From JALZAI01 sp038212215 (lineage in GTDB: Bacteria; Actinomycetota; Actinomycetes; Mycobacteriales; Jatrophihabitantaceae), in the NCBI GenBank assembly GCA_038212215.1, contig JBBQUT010000014.1:1-64000 (forward strand): a DNA stretch of 64,000 nt. Direction: 5' to 3'. The position numbers and the translations under genes were made by a program. A model generated the notes under the pieces. That model worked only from the letters and a program-made list of their open reading frames with translations. It made no database searches and was not told where the DNA came from. Positions 27,535 through 35,826 of this stretch are shown here, piece by piece (within the stretch, counting starts at the first letter, position 1; each line of letters begins with the position of its first letter).

Positions 27535-28336
27535 GGTGGAACTCCTTCTGATTGGTGCCCGTGGGTGGGCATGACGAATCCCGCAACCGGAGCCGATTGC
27601 GGGACGTTGTTTATGGGACTGATTCAGGAGACCGGCATCGGTGTACTCGCGCGGAAACGCCGGTGTTCACGCCGATCACTGGGCGGGGCCGCGGGTCTCC
27701 CGTATATCGCTCGTTTGCGACACACGCGCGAGAGGGCGATCCGCGAGTACGTCAGCCTCAGAATCACAGCGTGGCTGCCGATAGAACTAAGTACGGCTCA
27801 GCCCCGATCAAACAAGGATGTAACGACGATGCCCAGCCCGAATCAAGATGATGAGTTGAGTTCCCCCCCGATGTCCGCCTCGCGCACTCGCATCGTTGTG
27901 CTAGACATGCAGAGCCCGCACGACCGAGTACAAGACGTCATAGGCCGCAATGAGTCCTTGCAGAGGCCTTGTTTGATCCACTCGAGTCTCGACCGACCTG
28001 TCGTTCCCTTAACCGTCTGGCTGTACAGCCGCGTGCTTCGCAACCGTGGTCCCGCGCATTTCCTATGGAAAAGGCTCAGTGTGCACACGCCTAAACCGTG
28101 TAAGGAAAGTGCAAACTCAACTGGTTGCTCGTTCGCTGCCGAACGGACTCCTCCAACTCCAGTGGCGAGGACCCGACTCTCCTGCCATTCGAGGGCCGCC
28201 CCAGCCTTCAATCTTGAATCATCGCTGATGCCCGCGCCCGCGCCCGCGCCAGTACTGCCGGAATGATGTCGCATCAATCCCCGTGGTCGGGTCGCCCGCT
28301 GATCTCTGCGACTGCACAACAACAAAGGATCCCGTC
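27535..28336. other. Gap of 800 bp with no confident gene
   Basis: Long overlapping frames on both strands (27565-28266 plus, 27843-28325 minus) lack family signatures and have codon use unlike neighbours, so I do not call them. A short GCCCGC repeat lies near 28230-28248. The 5' end should contain the recombinase promoter and the 3' end the promoter of the gene at 28337. Confidence 0.35.
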
Positions 28337-29110
28337 ATGACAAGCTCGACTGAACGCGTGGCAAGCAGAATCGGGATTTTCCTCTGCGGATTTGTCGTAT
28401 TCGCCGTCATCGCAACGGTCGGATTATTACTGAGCCGGATCGGCGGAGTCTTCAGCATCATTGGCTGGATCATCATCGTATTTGCCGTATTAGGCGCCCT
28501 CGGGTCCTTTAGCGTGTTCGGAGAGAATCAGCCAGGCCCGTCCCTGGTGCACGCTGCTGAAGGGCTCACCGCGTCAGATTTGGATCGGCTCCACGCCGAT
28601 GCATCGTCACCAGTCGTAGCGGGTCGCGTAGTCAAGGCAGAGGAACTGTCCGACTTCCTCGCAGTCAACGCGATACGGATGGGTGACGACGATAATATGC
28701 AGAACGCTTTCCGTGCAGGAATGATTAGCTCCGGCGCGACGTGGCTTCCACACATTCCATTGCGCACGCTCATGCGGCTGATGATCGGTAGGCTTCTCAT
28801 TTCCGAGGCACGATCAAGTCGCTCGATTAGCCTGCAAGACGCAGCCTTCGTGCATCTGCTCTGCTCAGATTTTGCGCAGGCGCTAGGACCGGAGATTGAT
28901 ATTTCGACGCCAGTGTGGGCCTGGGAGGCGCTAAGCAATGGTGGATTCTTCGGTGGATTCTTCGCCGACCTGCCCATTCCTCTAGCAGAGGTTATTGCAA
29001 TGATTGAGGAAGCCCAGCCCTACAACCTAGCTGCCGGAGACGACACTATGACAGTGAAAAGCGCTCTCGCAGCGCGACAGCTCGTCGCCGAGTTTCGCGA
29101 ACCTTGGTGA
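28337..29110 (+). CDS. Membrane-anchored hypothetical protein
   Basis: A 257-residue protein from ATG 28337, preceded by AAAGGA at a good distance. Two hydrophobic helices (about residues 14-36 and 42-62) are joined by a short turn, followed by a soluble domain of about 190 residues. That domain includes ISLQDAAFVHLLCSDFAQAL and a Gly/Phe-rich NGGFFGGFFADLP. I recognise no family. Base composition is lower in GC than the BREX genes, suggesting acquisition. Lying between a recombinase and accessory genes, it could be a membrane effector or an unrelated cargo gene. Confidence 0.6.
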   Translation: MTSSTERVASRIGIFLCGFVVFAVIATVGLLLSRIGGVFSIIGWIIIVFAVLGALGSFSVFGENQPGPSLVHAAEGLTASDLDRLHADASSPVVAGRVVKAEELSDFLAVNAIRMGDDDNMQNAFRAGMISSGATWLPHIPLRTLMRLMIGRLLISEARSSRSISLQDAAFVHLLCSDFAQALGPEIDISTPVWAWEALSNGGFFGGFFADLPIPLAEVIAMIEEAQPYNLAAGDDTMTVKSALAARQLVAEFREPW

Positions 29111-29129
29111 GTTCACGGCCGCAATGGGT

Positions 29130-29527
29130 GTGCTGTTCGAGTTCGAGGACATGGTGCGGATCTCCTTCTCTTGGACATGGCAAGGCCCCGACCGGATGGT
29201 CAGGGCCGCGGATTCGCCGTCGCTGTCGACGGGTGGAACGGGGTGGAACGGATTACGCGTTGGTGGAGTCGACACCTCCCTTCGGCGCGCTGGTGGCGCG
29301 CAACGTCGGCAGCGCGCGCGGGTCCACGCCGCGTGCCAGTCCCGCGCGCAGGAGGTCCGCGGCGCTGTAGCCGGGATCGGACTGCAGGGCGTACGTGGCC
29401 GCAGCGTCAAGAGTTGTGGGGTTCGCCGGCATCGCGGTGCCCTCCGCTGGGCAACACCGCGGGCTATCGCGGCTCGCTGATCGCCACCCCCTACCCGTGA
29501 CAACGAGGATGTCCAGCACCTCGAGGT
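29130..29527 (-). pseudogene. Internally deleted duplicate of the DUF932/DUF4192 junction
   Basis: The DNA matches 32076-32902 base for base over most of its length. It contains the 5' end of the DUF932 gene with its GGATCTCCTT (ribosome-site complement), the leader hairpin, the GGGGTGGAACGG repeat, the C-terminal part of DUF4192 (beginning ACGCGTTGGTGG) and then an interior DUF4192 segment. About 430 bp between GGACTGCAGGGC and GTACGTGGCC are missing, and the two flanks are otherwise truncated. No product can be made. Confidence 0.85.
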
Positions 29528-29943
29528 TGCAGCTGCCGGCATAACAACCCGCCCCGTCTGCACAAGACGGTAATGCACGCGGTTACGACGGACGCGCTGT
29601 GCCGCGTGGTCATCGTGGCGGCCGACGGGTAACTCGTGAGTGACAGCGCGCTGCCCTCGGTGCGGACGTGACCGCCCGGGGGACCCAGAGGTGGTCGCCG
29701 TTCAAGAAGGTCGTCCAGAACATTGATGGAACCCGGCGATGCCGAGGTCCTTACGGATGGCCTCGATAAGGGCAGCGCGCTCGTGTCCGAGTTGAGGGTA
29801 TGCGTTACGAACTCCAGCCTCCACAACAGCCCGATGCATTTTGTTCATGGCATCTGGTGCTGCGGCCGGACAGCGATCAGGCGCACCTCATTGAGCGTCT
29901 GACACGGGTGTGCCCGACCGAGGTTAGTGCAGCGTAAACATCG
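29528..29943. other. Gap with a possible 45-codon ORF
   Basis: No recognised gene. A plus-strand ORF at 29800-29937 (ATG with AGGG just upstream, product containing WHLVLRPDSDQAHLIERL) looks protein-like and could be a small gene or a fragment. Support is weak. Confidence 0.3.
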
Positions 29944-30810
29944 TCAGCCACGGAACGGTGCCCCGGACTTGTGAACGAGTGTCTGCTGCATACCCAACTC
30001 AGCGAGCAAGCGCGTTACCCCTAAAACACGGAGATCGGTGTTGATCCCTGGACCAACCCATACTTCCGCAATGCCTCGCGTGCGCCCAAACGTCATGTCG
30101 ATGTAGGGCGTCACGGCGTACCTCCCGGCCCTGAACTTGATGGTCTGATCGGGGACGTTGCTTCCCTGAAGCAGTCTCCACTCCTTTTCCTCGGAGAAGG
30201 CCGCGTCTTTTACACCGGCTAATGCGGGGAGCGCCAGGAAAACACCAGCGGCCCATCCATGGGCGCCGGGGTGTCCAACAGGATTTGGGGCAATCCGATC
30301 AAGTACCTGTTCAATCATGATCGTTTGTGCGTTGCGACCGTAATTGACCTTGACCAGGCGTCTTCGCCCACTTTCAAAGTTCCCCGAGTCAGACGTAGAT
30401 AGATCGTTAAGCTCCTGCGACCGGAATCCGATCGCATATCCGCCATTTGCCCCGTATGACCGCCATTGACTCAGTAGATCGCCTTGTTCGCAAAAGCACG
30501 CTACAAATACCTGATGTTCCGAACGGTCGTTGTTGGCATCGCAGTGATCAGCGCGCAAGAAGTCGACACAGCTGTGGATCACGGCAGCTCTTGAGCTAGC
30601 CCCATAGGAGGAGTCCGGCTGTTGCTCGAGCAGCAACAACTGTTGCGCACGCTCGTCGAGCGCACTACAGAGTTCCTCTCGCCCGAACCGCAACTCCTGG
30701 GCGTCATTCAGGAACTCGGCATCCGTCGCGCGCAAGCAGCCCGTCGTGAGAATGCCGATGAGTCCGTCGATGCCTGTGTAGTGGTACAGGAGAGTAGGTG
30801 GTCCGCTCAT
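29944..30810 (-). CDS. DUF2971 domain protein
   Basis: A 288-residue protein from ATG 30810, which is directly preceded by GGGAGGAACC. The N-terminus LLYHYTGIDGLIGILTTG followed by AEFLNDAQELRFG and later CFCEQGDLLSQWRSYGANGGYAIGF are the hallmarks of DUF2971. The C-terminal section contains SEEKEWRLL and VWVGPGI. Members resemble ADP-ribosyltransferase-like folds, occur in defence islands and are of uncertain function. Twenty-five bases upstream lies the end of another coding remnant on the same strand, which may once have been its operon partner. Composition is lower in GC than the chromosomal genes here. Confidence 0.75.
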   Translation of the reverse strand: MSGPPTLLYHYTGIDGLIGILTTGCLRATDAEFLNDAQELRFGREELCSALDERAQQLLLLEQQPDSSYGASSRAAVIHSCVDFLRADHCDANNDRSEHQVFVACFCEQGDLLSQWRSYGANGGYAIGFRSQELNDLSTSDSGNFESGRRRLVKVNYGRNAQTIMIEQVLDRIAPNPVGHPGAHGWAAGVFLALPALAGVKDAAFSEEKEWRLLQGSNVPDQTIKFRAGRYAVTPYIDMTFGRTRGIAEVWVGPGINTDLRVLGVTRLLAELGMQQTLVHKSGAPFRG

Positions 30811-30834
30811 GGTTCCTCCCAAGCCCGTTTATCC

Positions 30835-30993
30835 TCACAGTTGCCCCCACGTTGCAAGGTGAGTGTCGATCTCCTTGTCAAACTTGCGCACGTTGGGCAC
30901 CGCGCAGCCAACATAGACCTGCGACTCAATAGCACCTGCGATGAACGGGCACACGTTCCATGCACAGGTTAGAAGTCCAAGCCACGCGTGTGT
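30835..30993 (-). pseudogene. C-terminal remnant of an unidentified gene upstream of DUF2971
   Basis: Fifty-two codons without a start read as ordinary protein (AIESQVYVGCAVPNVRKFDK, then EIDTHLATWGQL) and end at a TGA 25 bp before the DUF2971 start. A TAA at 30994-30996 cuts the frame. It is probably the tail of a deleted upstream gene; the family is unknown. Confidence 0.35.
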
Positions 30994-31062
30994 TTATGCC
31001 TGAAGTGGATACCCGCGATGCAGGGCTGGCCCGCGATCAAGTCGTGAACCAGCCCCACGTCT

Positions 31063-32094
31063 TCAGACCGACAGCATGGCGAATGCATTCTCCTTCAGCT
31101 CGACGACCGAGCCGTCGATCGAGCGCAGTGCGCGGTTAATCGCCGTTTCGTCCGCGGTCTTGCCCTTCGCCGGTGCGGGGTGGTCCAGGTACTCGGTGAT
31201 GGCCTGGTAGCCGGCCCAGCGGGTGCCGCGGATGTTGGCGTTGGTGTCGGCATCCACGAACAACTGCTTGAGGCTGAGCGAGCGGTTGGCAGCGACCGTC
31301 TTGCTGCGGTCGGTCGCACTCGCAGGTAGCGGCGGCCAGATCTCATCGCACACCTTGCGGAACGCCGCCTCGCTCAGCGCCTCGTTGATCATCTTCTCGG
31401 CCTCGACCTCGAACTTGGCCACGTACTTCCAGGTCAGGCCGAGCTGCTCGCGGGCTTCCTGGACCCGGTCGCCAGCGCCCACGGTGTGCCGGATCTTGAA
31501 CGACGCCTTGGCCTGGCCCAGTGCAGCGCGCTGGGTGTTGGCGCAGACGATCCGCACCGGGGTGACCAGCGCGGTGATGGCCCGGTTGCCGGTGTGGTTG
31601 TTGAGCACCGCGATGTTGACGTTGACCTCGTCGACGCCGCCCACCAGCATCGTCTTGGGCAGCTTCATCGTCACGAACACGTCCGCCCCGCCGCGCATGG
31701 ACCCGGCGGTGTCCAGGAACGCCCCGGACTCGTCGGTCATCGCCTGCAGGTACTCGGTGAGCGACTCGTTCTGGAACGGCCTGTAGCTCTCGCCCACGAT
31801 GCCGGTGCGCCCGGCCTCCAGGCCGATGACTTCCTCGACCCCGGTGATCGGGTGCGTGCGCACGGTGACGAACTTGCCGGCGACCGGCACCGAGGTGATA
31901 CCGGTCGGGTTGATCAGCGTGGTGCTGATCTCGCGCTTGCGCACGTCCCAGCCGCCGAGGTGGGCGAAGGTCATCACGTCGGTGACGGAGAGGCCGTCGG
32001 GTAGGACGGTGCCCAGCCGGTGCCAGGCGTCCTGGTTGTTGCCAGCGACGAACGCAGTGCTGCCGTCGCTGTACTGCTCGAGTTCGTGGGACAT
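31063..32094 (-). CDS. DUF932 phage/plasmid-like protein
   Basis: A 343-residue protein. ATG 32094 is preceded by AGAAGGAGAT. It follows the DUF932 (TIGR03299) layout: an N-terminal NQDAWHRLGTVLPDGLS, then FVTMKLPKTMLVGG, a conserved NHTGNRAITALVTPVRIVCANTQ and a C-terminal helical region ending in VELKENAFAMLSV. The family is carried on actinobacterial plasmids, prophages and integrative elements; its biochemical role is unknown. It lies 102 bp downstream of the DUF4192 gene on the same strand, with a hairpin in the gap, and the two are probably a unit. A truncated second copy of its 5' end lies at about 29130-29160. Confidence 0.85.
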   Translation of the reverse strand: MSHELEQYSDGSTAFVAGNNQDAWHRLGTVLPDGLSVTDVMTFAHLGGWDVRKREISTTLINPTGITSVPVAGKFVTVRTHPITGVEEVIGLEAGRTGIVGESYRPFQNESLTEYLQAMTDESGAFLDTAGSMRGGADVFVTMKLPKTMLVGGVDEVNVNIAVLNNHTGNRAITALVTPVRIVCANTQRAALGQAKASFKIRHTVGAGDRVQEAREQLGLTWKYVAKFEVEAEKMINEALSEAAFRKVCDEIWPPLPASATDRSKTVAANRSLSLKQLFVDADTNANIRGTRWAGYQAITEYLDHPAPAKGKTADETAINRALRSIDGSVVELKENAFAMLSV

Positions 32095-32127
32095 GGTGCC
32101 GGATCTCCTTCTGTTGGACATAGCAAA

Positions 32128-32151
32128 GGCCCCGACCGGATAGTCAGGGCC
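32128..32151 (-). terminator. Leader hairpin between DUF4192 and DUF932 genes
   Basis: GGCCCCGAC (32128-32136) pairs with GTCAGGGCC (32143-32151) with one mismatch. On the minus strand it is followed by TTTGCT and then the DUF932 ribosome site. It may be a terminator/attenuator or an RNA-processing site; the same hairpin is in the 29-kb copy. Confidence 0.5.
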
Positions 32152-32196
32152 GCAGATTCGCCGTCGCTGTCGACGGGGTGGAACGGGGTGGAACGG

Positions 32197-33204
32197 TTAC
32201 GCGTTGGTGGCGTCGGCGCCTCCGTTCGGCGGGCTGATTGTGCGCAACGTCGGCAGCGTGCGCGGGTCCACGCCGTGTGCCAGTGCCGCGCGCAGCAGGT
32301 CCGCGGCGCTGTAGCCGGGATCAGACTGCAGGGCCAGGTCCGCGGCGATGCCGGCGAGCGCGCCGTTGCCGTCACGAAAGGCCCGCCAGCCCGCCAGGAA
32401 CAGCGGCGCAGCCCGGTACGGCGCCGGGAGGCGCCGGGCCAGGTTCACCCACAACTCGATCCCGCCCAGCCGGCCGTCGTCCACCGCCAGCCACACCGCA
32501 TCGCGCACACCGTAGGACTGCAAGGCGACACCGAATCGGGCCGCCTGCTCGGTGGTGGGCATTACGCCGGCCTGTGCGGCCCGCTGCGCCGCGAACAGCG
32601 CCCGGACCACGGACCGGTCGTAGGACGCCTGCCTGCGGTTCAGGACGGCGCTCACCTGGTGGCCCTGATGACGCAGTAGCTCGACGGTGAGTTCATCGGA
32701 GCCGGGCAGCGGCGTGAACATGCTGGTCAGCGCGTCCCGGTTGGGCAGCCCAGTTAGTCCGGCGTACGTGGCCGCCGCGTCGAGCGCGGTGGGGTTCGCC
32801 GGCATCGCGGTGCCCTCCGGTGGGCAGCACTGCGGGCTATCGCAGCCCAGTGATCGCCACCGCCCGCCCGTCACGACGAGGATGTCCAGCAACTTGAGGC
32901 CGGCCCGGCGTGCCTCGCCGGTAAGGCACCGCCCGATCACCTCGATGTCGGTGTGCCGCTCGGTGAAGATGGCGCCGAACACGGCGGTGGCGGCGCCGCG
33001 CCTGATCGCCTCGAGCGTGTCGGCGGCGACCGGGGTGTCGGCCAGGTCGGCGAGGTCGAGGCGCGCGGTGACAACGATCCTCGACTCGTCCAGGCCGATG
33101 ACCACCAGGCTCTCCTCAGGGTGGAAGCCGAGCAGGTAGGGCACCGCGCGCAGCAGGTCGGCGGGGCCAGCGATACGCAGAACGGGTACGTCGGTGTCGG
33201 TCAT
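32197..33204 (-). CDS. DUF4192 domain protein
   Basis: A 335-residue protein from ATG 33204 with GAAGGAGAA upstream. The N-terminus RIAGPADLLRAVPYLLGFHP followed by EESLVVIGLDESRIVVTARLDLAD is diagnostic of DUF4192, a family nearly confined to Actinomycetota. The middle contains GCDSPQCCPPEGTAMP, and the C-terminus LALQSDPGYSAADLLRAAL. Its function is unknown; it is commonly carried next to DUF932 on plasmids and integrated elements. It is read first in the pair DUF4192-DUF932. A rearranged partial copy is present at 29130-29527. Confidence 0.88.
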   Translation of the reverse strand: MTDTDVPVLRIAGPADLLRAVPYLLGFHPEESLVVIGLDESRIVVTARLDLADLADTPVAADTLEAIRRGAATAVFGAIFTERHTDIEVIGRCLTGEARRAGLKLLDILVVTGGRWRSLGCDSPQCCPPEGTAMPANPTALDAAATYAGLTGLPNRDALTSMFTPLPGSDELTVELLRHQGHQVSAVLNRRQASYDRSVVRALFAAQRAAQAGVMPTTEQAARFGVALQSYGVRDAVWLAVDDGRLGGIELWVNLARRLPAPYRAAPLFLAGWRAFRDGNGALAGIAADLALQSDPGYSAADLLRAALAHGVDPRTLPTLRTISPPNGGADATNA

Positions 33205-33230
33205 GCGGTTCTCCTTCAGACATGCGAAAT

Positions 33231-33252
33231 CCCCCGACCGGATGATCGGGGG
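33231..33252 (-). promoter_or_regulatory. Leader hairpin upstream of DUF4192
   Basis: CCCCCGA (33231-33237) pairs perfectly with TCGGGGG (33246-33252), flanked by GAAAT and ATTTC that can extend the stem. It sits 27 bp before the DUF4192 start and has the same ATCCGG-type loop as the hairpin before DUF932. Confidence 0.5.
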
Positions 33253-33922
33253 CGGATTTCGGTGCCGGCGTACGCCGGCCGTTCAGTACGCGTGGGTCAG
33301 GCAAAATCCCATACGTCATTCACCGGCGGGCATCGGGCCGCGGTCTTGGTTTTCCGCTCATGTGCACGCCCGCCGCGGCAGCGATCCCGCTAAGCACGTG
33401 CTTGAACAGCACCAGGCCGAAGAGCGGACCGCGTACCACGCCGGTCGCCGCCGCGTAGCCCGGAACCTCATACGCGCATCCGCCGTGCGATCCACGGCCA
33501 GCGCGGCCAAGGGTGACCGATCCGGCCACTTGCCGTCGCGGCCGGCACGAGCACACGCGGCGCCTTTCCCACAGTCGAGCCTGGGAGCAGGGCATCATGC
33601 AATCTCTCGGTTGGCGTAGAAAAGCCCGGCACCGCAGGATGCGGGCCGGGCGGGTATTCGACTTTGTGCGACCTCACGATTAAAGGGCTCACTCAAAGTT
33701 TCGTTTGTAACCGCTCAGGCAGGGCCAACTTTGGGCGCACGTCTTCCAAGCGGTTATCCCTATTATTTCACATCCTTCACACAATAACAATGCGCGGGAA
33801 AGTCGAGGAATGAATTCCAGCTCAATCCTGAAAAACACTAAGGATAGGGGCGGCTCCACTGGGTAGCGGGTGTGAAGGTGGAATCGAGGCGACATCGCGA
33901 TGCTGAGCGGCGGGTCACAGGC
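33253..33922. other. Intergenic region with AT-rich patch
   Basis: No recognisable gene in 670 bp. It includes the terminator-like hairpin at 33621-33652 and an unusually AT-rich stretch at about 33750-33850, which could hold a promoter for leftward transcription. Confidence 0.4.
33621..33652 (-). terminator. Rho-independent-like terminator
   Basis: GCCCGGC (33625-33631) pairs with GCCGGGC (33646-33652). On the minus strand the stem is followed by TTTTCTAC. It would stop leftward transcripts arriving from about 34.4 kb or act as an attenuator ahead of DUF4192. Confidence 0.6.
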
Positions 33923-34429
33923 TCACACTGCCGACTTGATGCCGGCAACTCCGGAGAGTTGCCCGTAGGCCGCTTCGATGTCTCCGTCTTGCAGGTGCTG
34001 TCCGCAACGGCCGAGCCGCTCGTCGAGATCCGCGCGCCCCAGGAAAGCCGCGATGCGATTCAGCTCTGGATCCCAGTGCAGACCTTGCGTCCCGTACCCC
34101 CACATCATGGTGGCGATCCACAGGCGGCGGCGTCCACCCTCGGACACGTCGGAGGTGGCGAGGTCGAGGAGCTCCTGCCGACTGATCGAGCTGTCGAAGG
34201 TTTCTAGCAGTGTGGCCACGTCTGCAGCTGCGGGCGAGTCATGGGTCGGCTTCGCGGACTCGGAGGACACGAACGCGCTGCGCCAGCTCGGCGCCCCGTA
34301 GGGGTCGGGTCTCGCCAGGACCTCATCCTTCCTCGGCAGCGACGAGCGCACTGACTTCAGGATCTTCAGGACGGTCACGTGGTCCCTTTCGACGAGGGAT
34401 ACGAGGTGCCGGGCGGCCCTCTGTTTCAC
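33923..34429 (-). pseudogene. Truncated hypothetical, possibly OGG-fold glycosylase-like
   Basis: A 168-codon frame from ATG 34429. The second half (LLDLATSDVSEGGRRRLWIA, then MMWGYGTQGLHWDPELNRIAAFL) has the W-G-x-G pattern I associate with actinobacterial proteins annotated as 8-oxoguanine DNA glycosylase OGG-fold. In those the protein continues with a G-F-x-TK-x-L-Y-F core after this point, but here the frame stops at GIKSAV. I read it as cut off at the C-terminus. The match is by remembered pattern only, and it could be an intact unrelated small protein. Confidence 0.4.
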
Positions 34430-34465
34430 TATCCACCTCGTTGTCGCCGTAGGTTCAATCGAGTA

Positions 34466-34885
34466 TTAGATGGCTTGAACGGCTGTGTTGCGTCCAGATG
34501 ACCGCCCCACGGCGACGACGACGATCATGATCGCCACCGCCCACAGCCACAACCACGGCGAGGGCAGCGGAGCGAGCATGCCTCGCACGTGTCCGTGGAG
34601 CATCTCAGCCCCGACGCCCGGCGCCAATGTCCAGTCACACCCGCCGAGCACCGCCAGCGCGCTCACCGCCGCGGGCGCGCCCGGGCCACGGCGCGCGAAG
34701 CAGCGCGAGTCAGCGCCGAGCCGCCCGGACCGGCCGGGGTGAGACGGTTCGCTGCCGCCAAGGGCCGGATCAGCACGGTCTCCCTGAGCAGCAGCGGCAA
34801 TCCCGCCGCGGCCCGGGCCATGATCGCCGTCGCCAGATAGTGCGCGGCGCCCGGGGCGATCACGAGCGCGATGTACAGCCAGCAC
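34466..34885 (-). pseudogene. Remnant of a membrane protein
   Basis: Two minus-strand frames carry pieces of one likely protein. One (34663-34863) reads APGAAHYLATAIMARAAAG and RETVLIRPLAAANRLTPAG; the other takes over near 34670 with ALAVLGGCDWTL and then a hydrophobic PSPWLWLWAVAIMIVVVAV helix before a TAG at 34466. A frameshift between them breaks the gene. The family is not recognised. Confidence 0.4.
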
Positions 34886-35121
34886 CGGTCCGACGAGTTC
34901 GCACCCGTCTCATTTAGAACACAGTGATTGAATCACTAAGCGGTGACGGAGTTCTGCGATACCCGGTTGATCTTCGCTGATCGTCTAGTTGATCTTCGCT
35001 GGTGCACATCTGGTGCACACCACGGCCACAAACGGCCATCGCGAGCAAACGCACTCACCGCATGAATGTCAGCAAACACGGGGGGTCCAGCGTTTTCCAA
35101 CGCCTGCCAACGGCTTATGGA

Positions 35122-35170
35122 ACACCTTGACACGGTAGGGGTCACTGGTTCAATCCCAGTATCGCCACCC
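35122..35170 (+). other. 3' half of tRNA-Val(GAC): probable att site
   Basis: The bases CTTGACACGG form the anticodon loop of tRNA-Val(GAC). They are followed by a variable region AGGGGTC, a T-arm CACTGGTTCAATCCCAGT with correct pairing (ACTGG/CCAGT), and an acceptor tail ATCGCCACC. The 5' half (D-arm and acceptor 5' strand) is absent upstream, so this is not a functional tRNA. Such 3' halves are what integrative elements leave at the distal end when they use a tRNA gene as attB. Confidence 0.65.
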
Positions 35171-35826
35171 AAAAGCCTCGGATTTGCTGGCCTCCAGCGA
35201 TTCGGGCTCCCTTTGGTTCGTGGATCGACCACTTCTCCGCGACGGTGGTGCTCGGTCGTGAGGGTAGGGACACACCGAGCCCGGAGGCCCCGAATATGGC
35301 AATTCCGCGGGCTGCGCGCAGCGTGCGCTGGCCTCGGAGAGCCGAACCTGGCTTCGTGCAACAAACGTGCAACACCAGCTCCGGCCGGCGCCAGGCGCCG
35401 AGGGTGCAACGACCGCTCTTGGCCGAAGTGTGCCGTCTCGATACGGCGTCGACATGACGGCGCTCGTGATCGTCGCGACGCTCGTTGCGCGGTTGCACGG
35501 CTGTTGCACGTCAAGCGTTTCCGTGGGCCGTCGATCGCTCGGAGTGTCAGTAGATGCTGGGGGAGCGGGGTCCCACACCCATGATGAGCACTACCGCGGG
35601 TGTGTTGTGCTTCAAACTCCTCGAAGGCCGCGCGGGAGAGTTCCTGACCGCCCGAGTCTATGTGCGCGAGATTGCCGAATACAGCGCGCCCCCGTGAGCA
35701 TGCCGCTGAATCGGTAACGCGATGATATGCGCGGGTGTCGGCTCGGTCTCGCGTCCCGTAACGGGGATCGCTCAGCGCGTCCCGCGCACGGATCCGGCGC
35801 CGCGCGCTCGTCTTTGACAGGTAGGG
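35171..35826. other. Region after the att scar, no confident gene
   Basis: Long frames antisense to the tRNA scar lack family content. Repeated GTGCAAC motifs occur near 35357-35371 and TTGCACG near 35492-35510. A 38-codon plus ORF (35581-35697, product containing LLEGRAGEFLTARVYVREI) looks protein-like but is unproven. The 3' end of the amidohydrolase gene borders it. Confidence 0.35.

Noticed and set aside
27565..28266. 233-codon plus ORF
   Set aside because: Composition unlike coding neighbours, no domain, start context poor.
34936..35514. 192-codon minus ORF with DTGIEPVTPTVS
   Set aside because: A common antisense artefact of tRNA 3' ends; no protein family.
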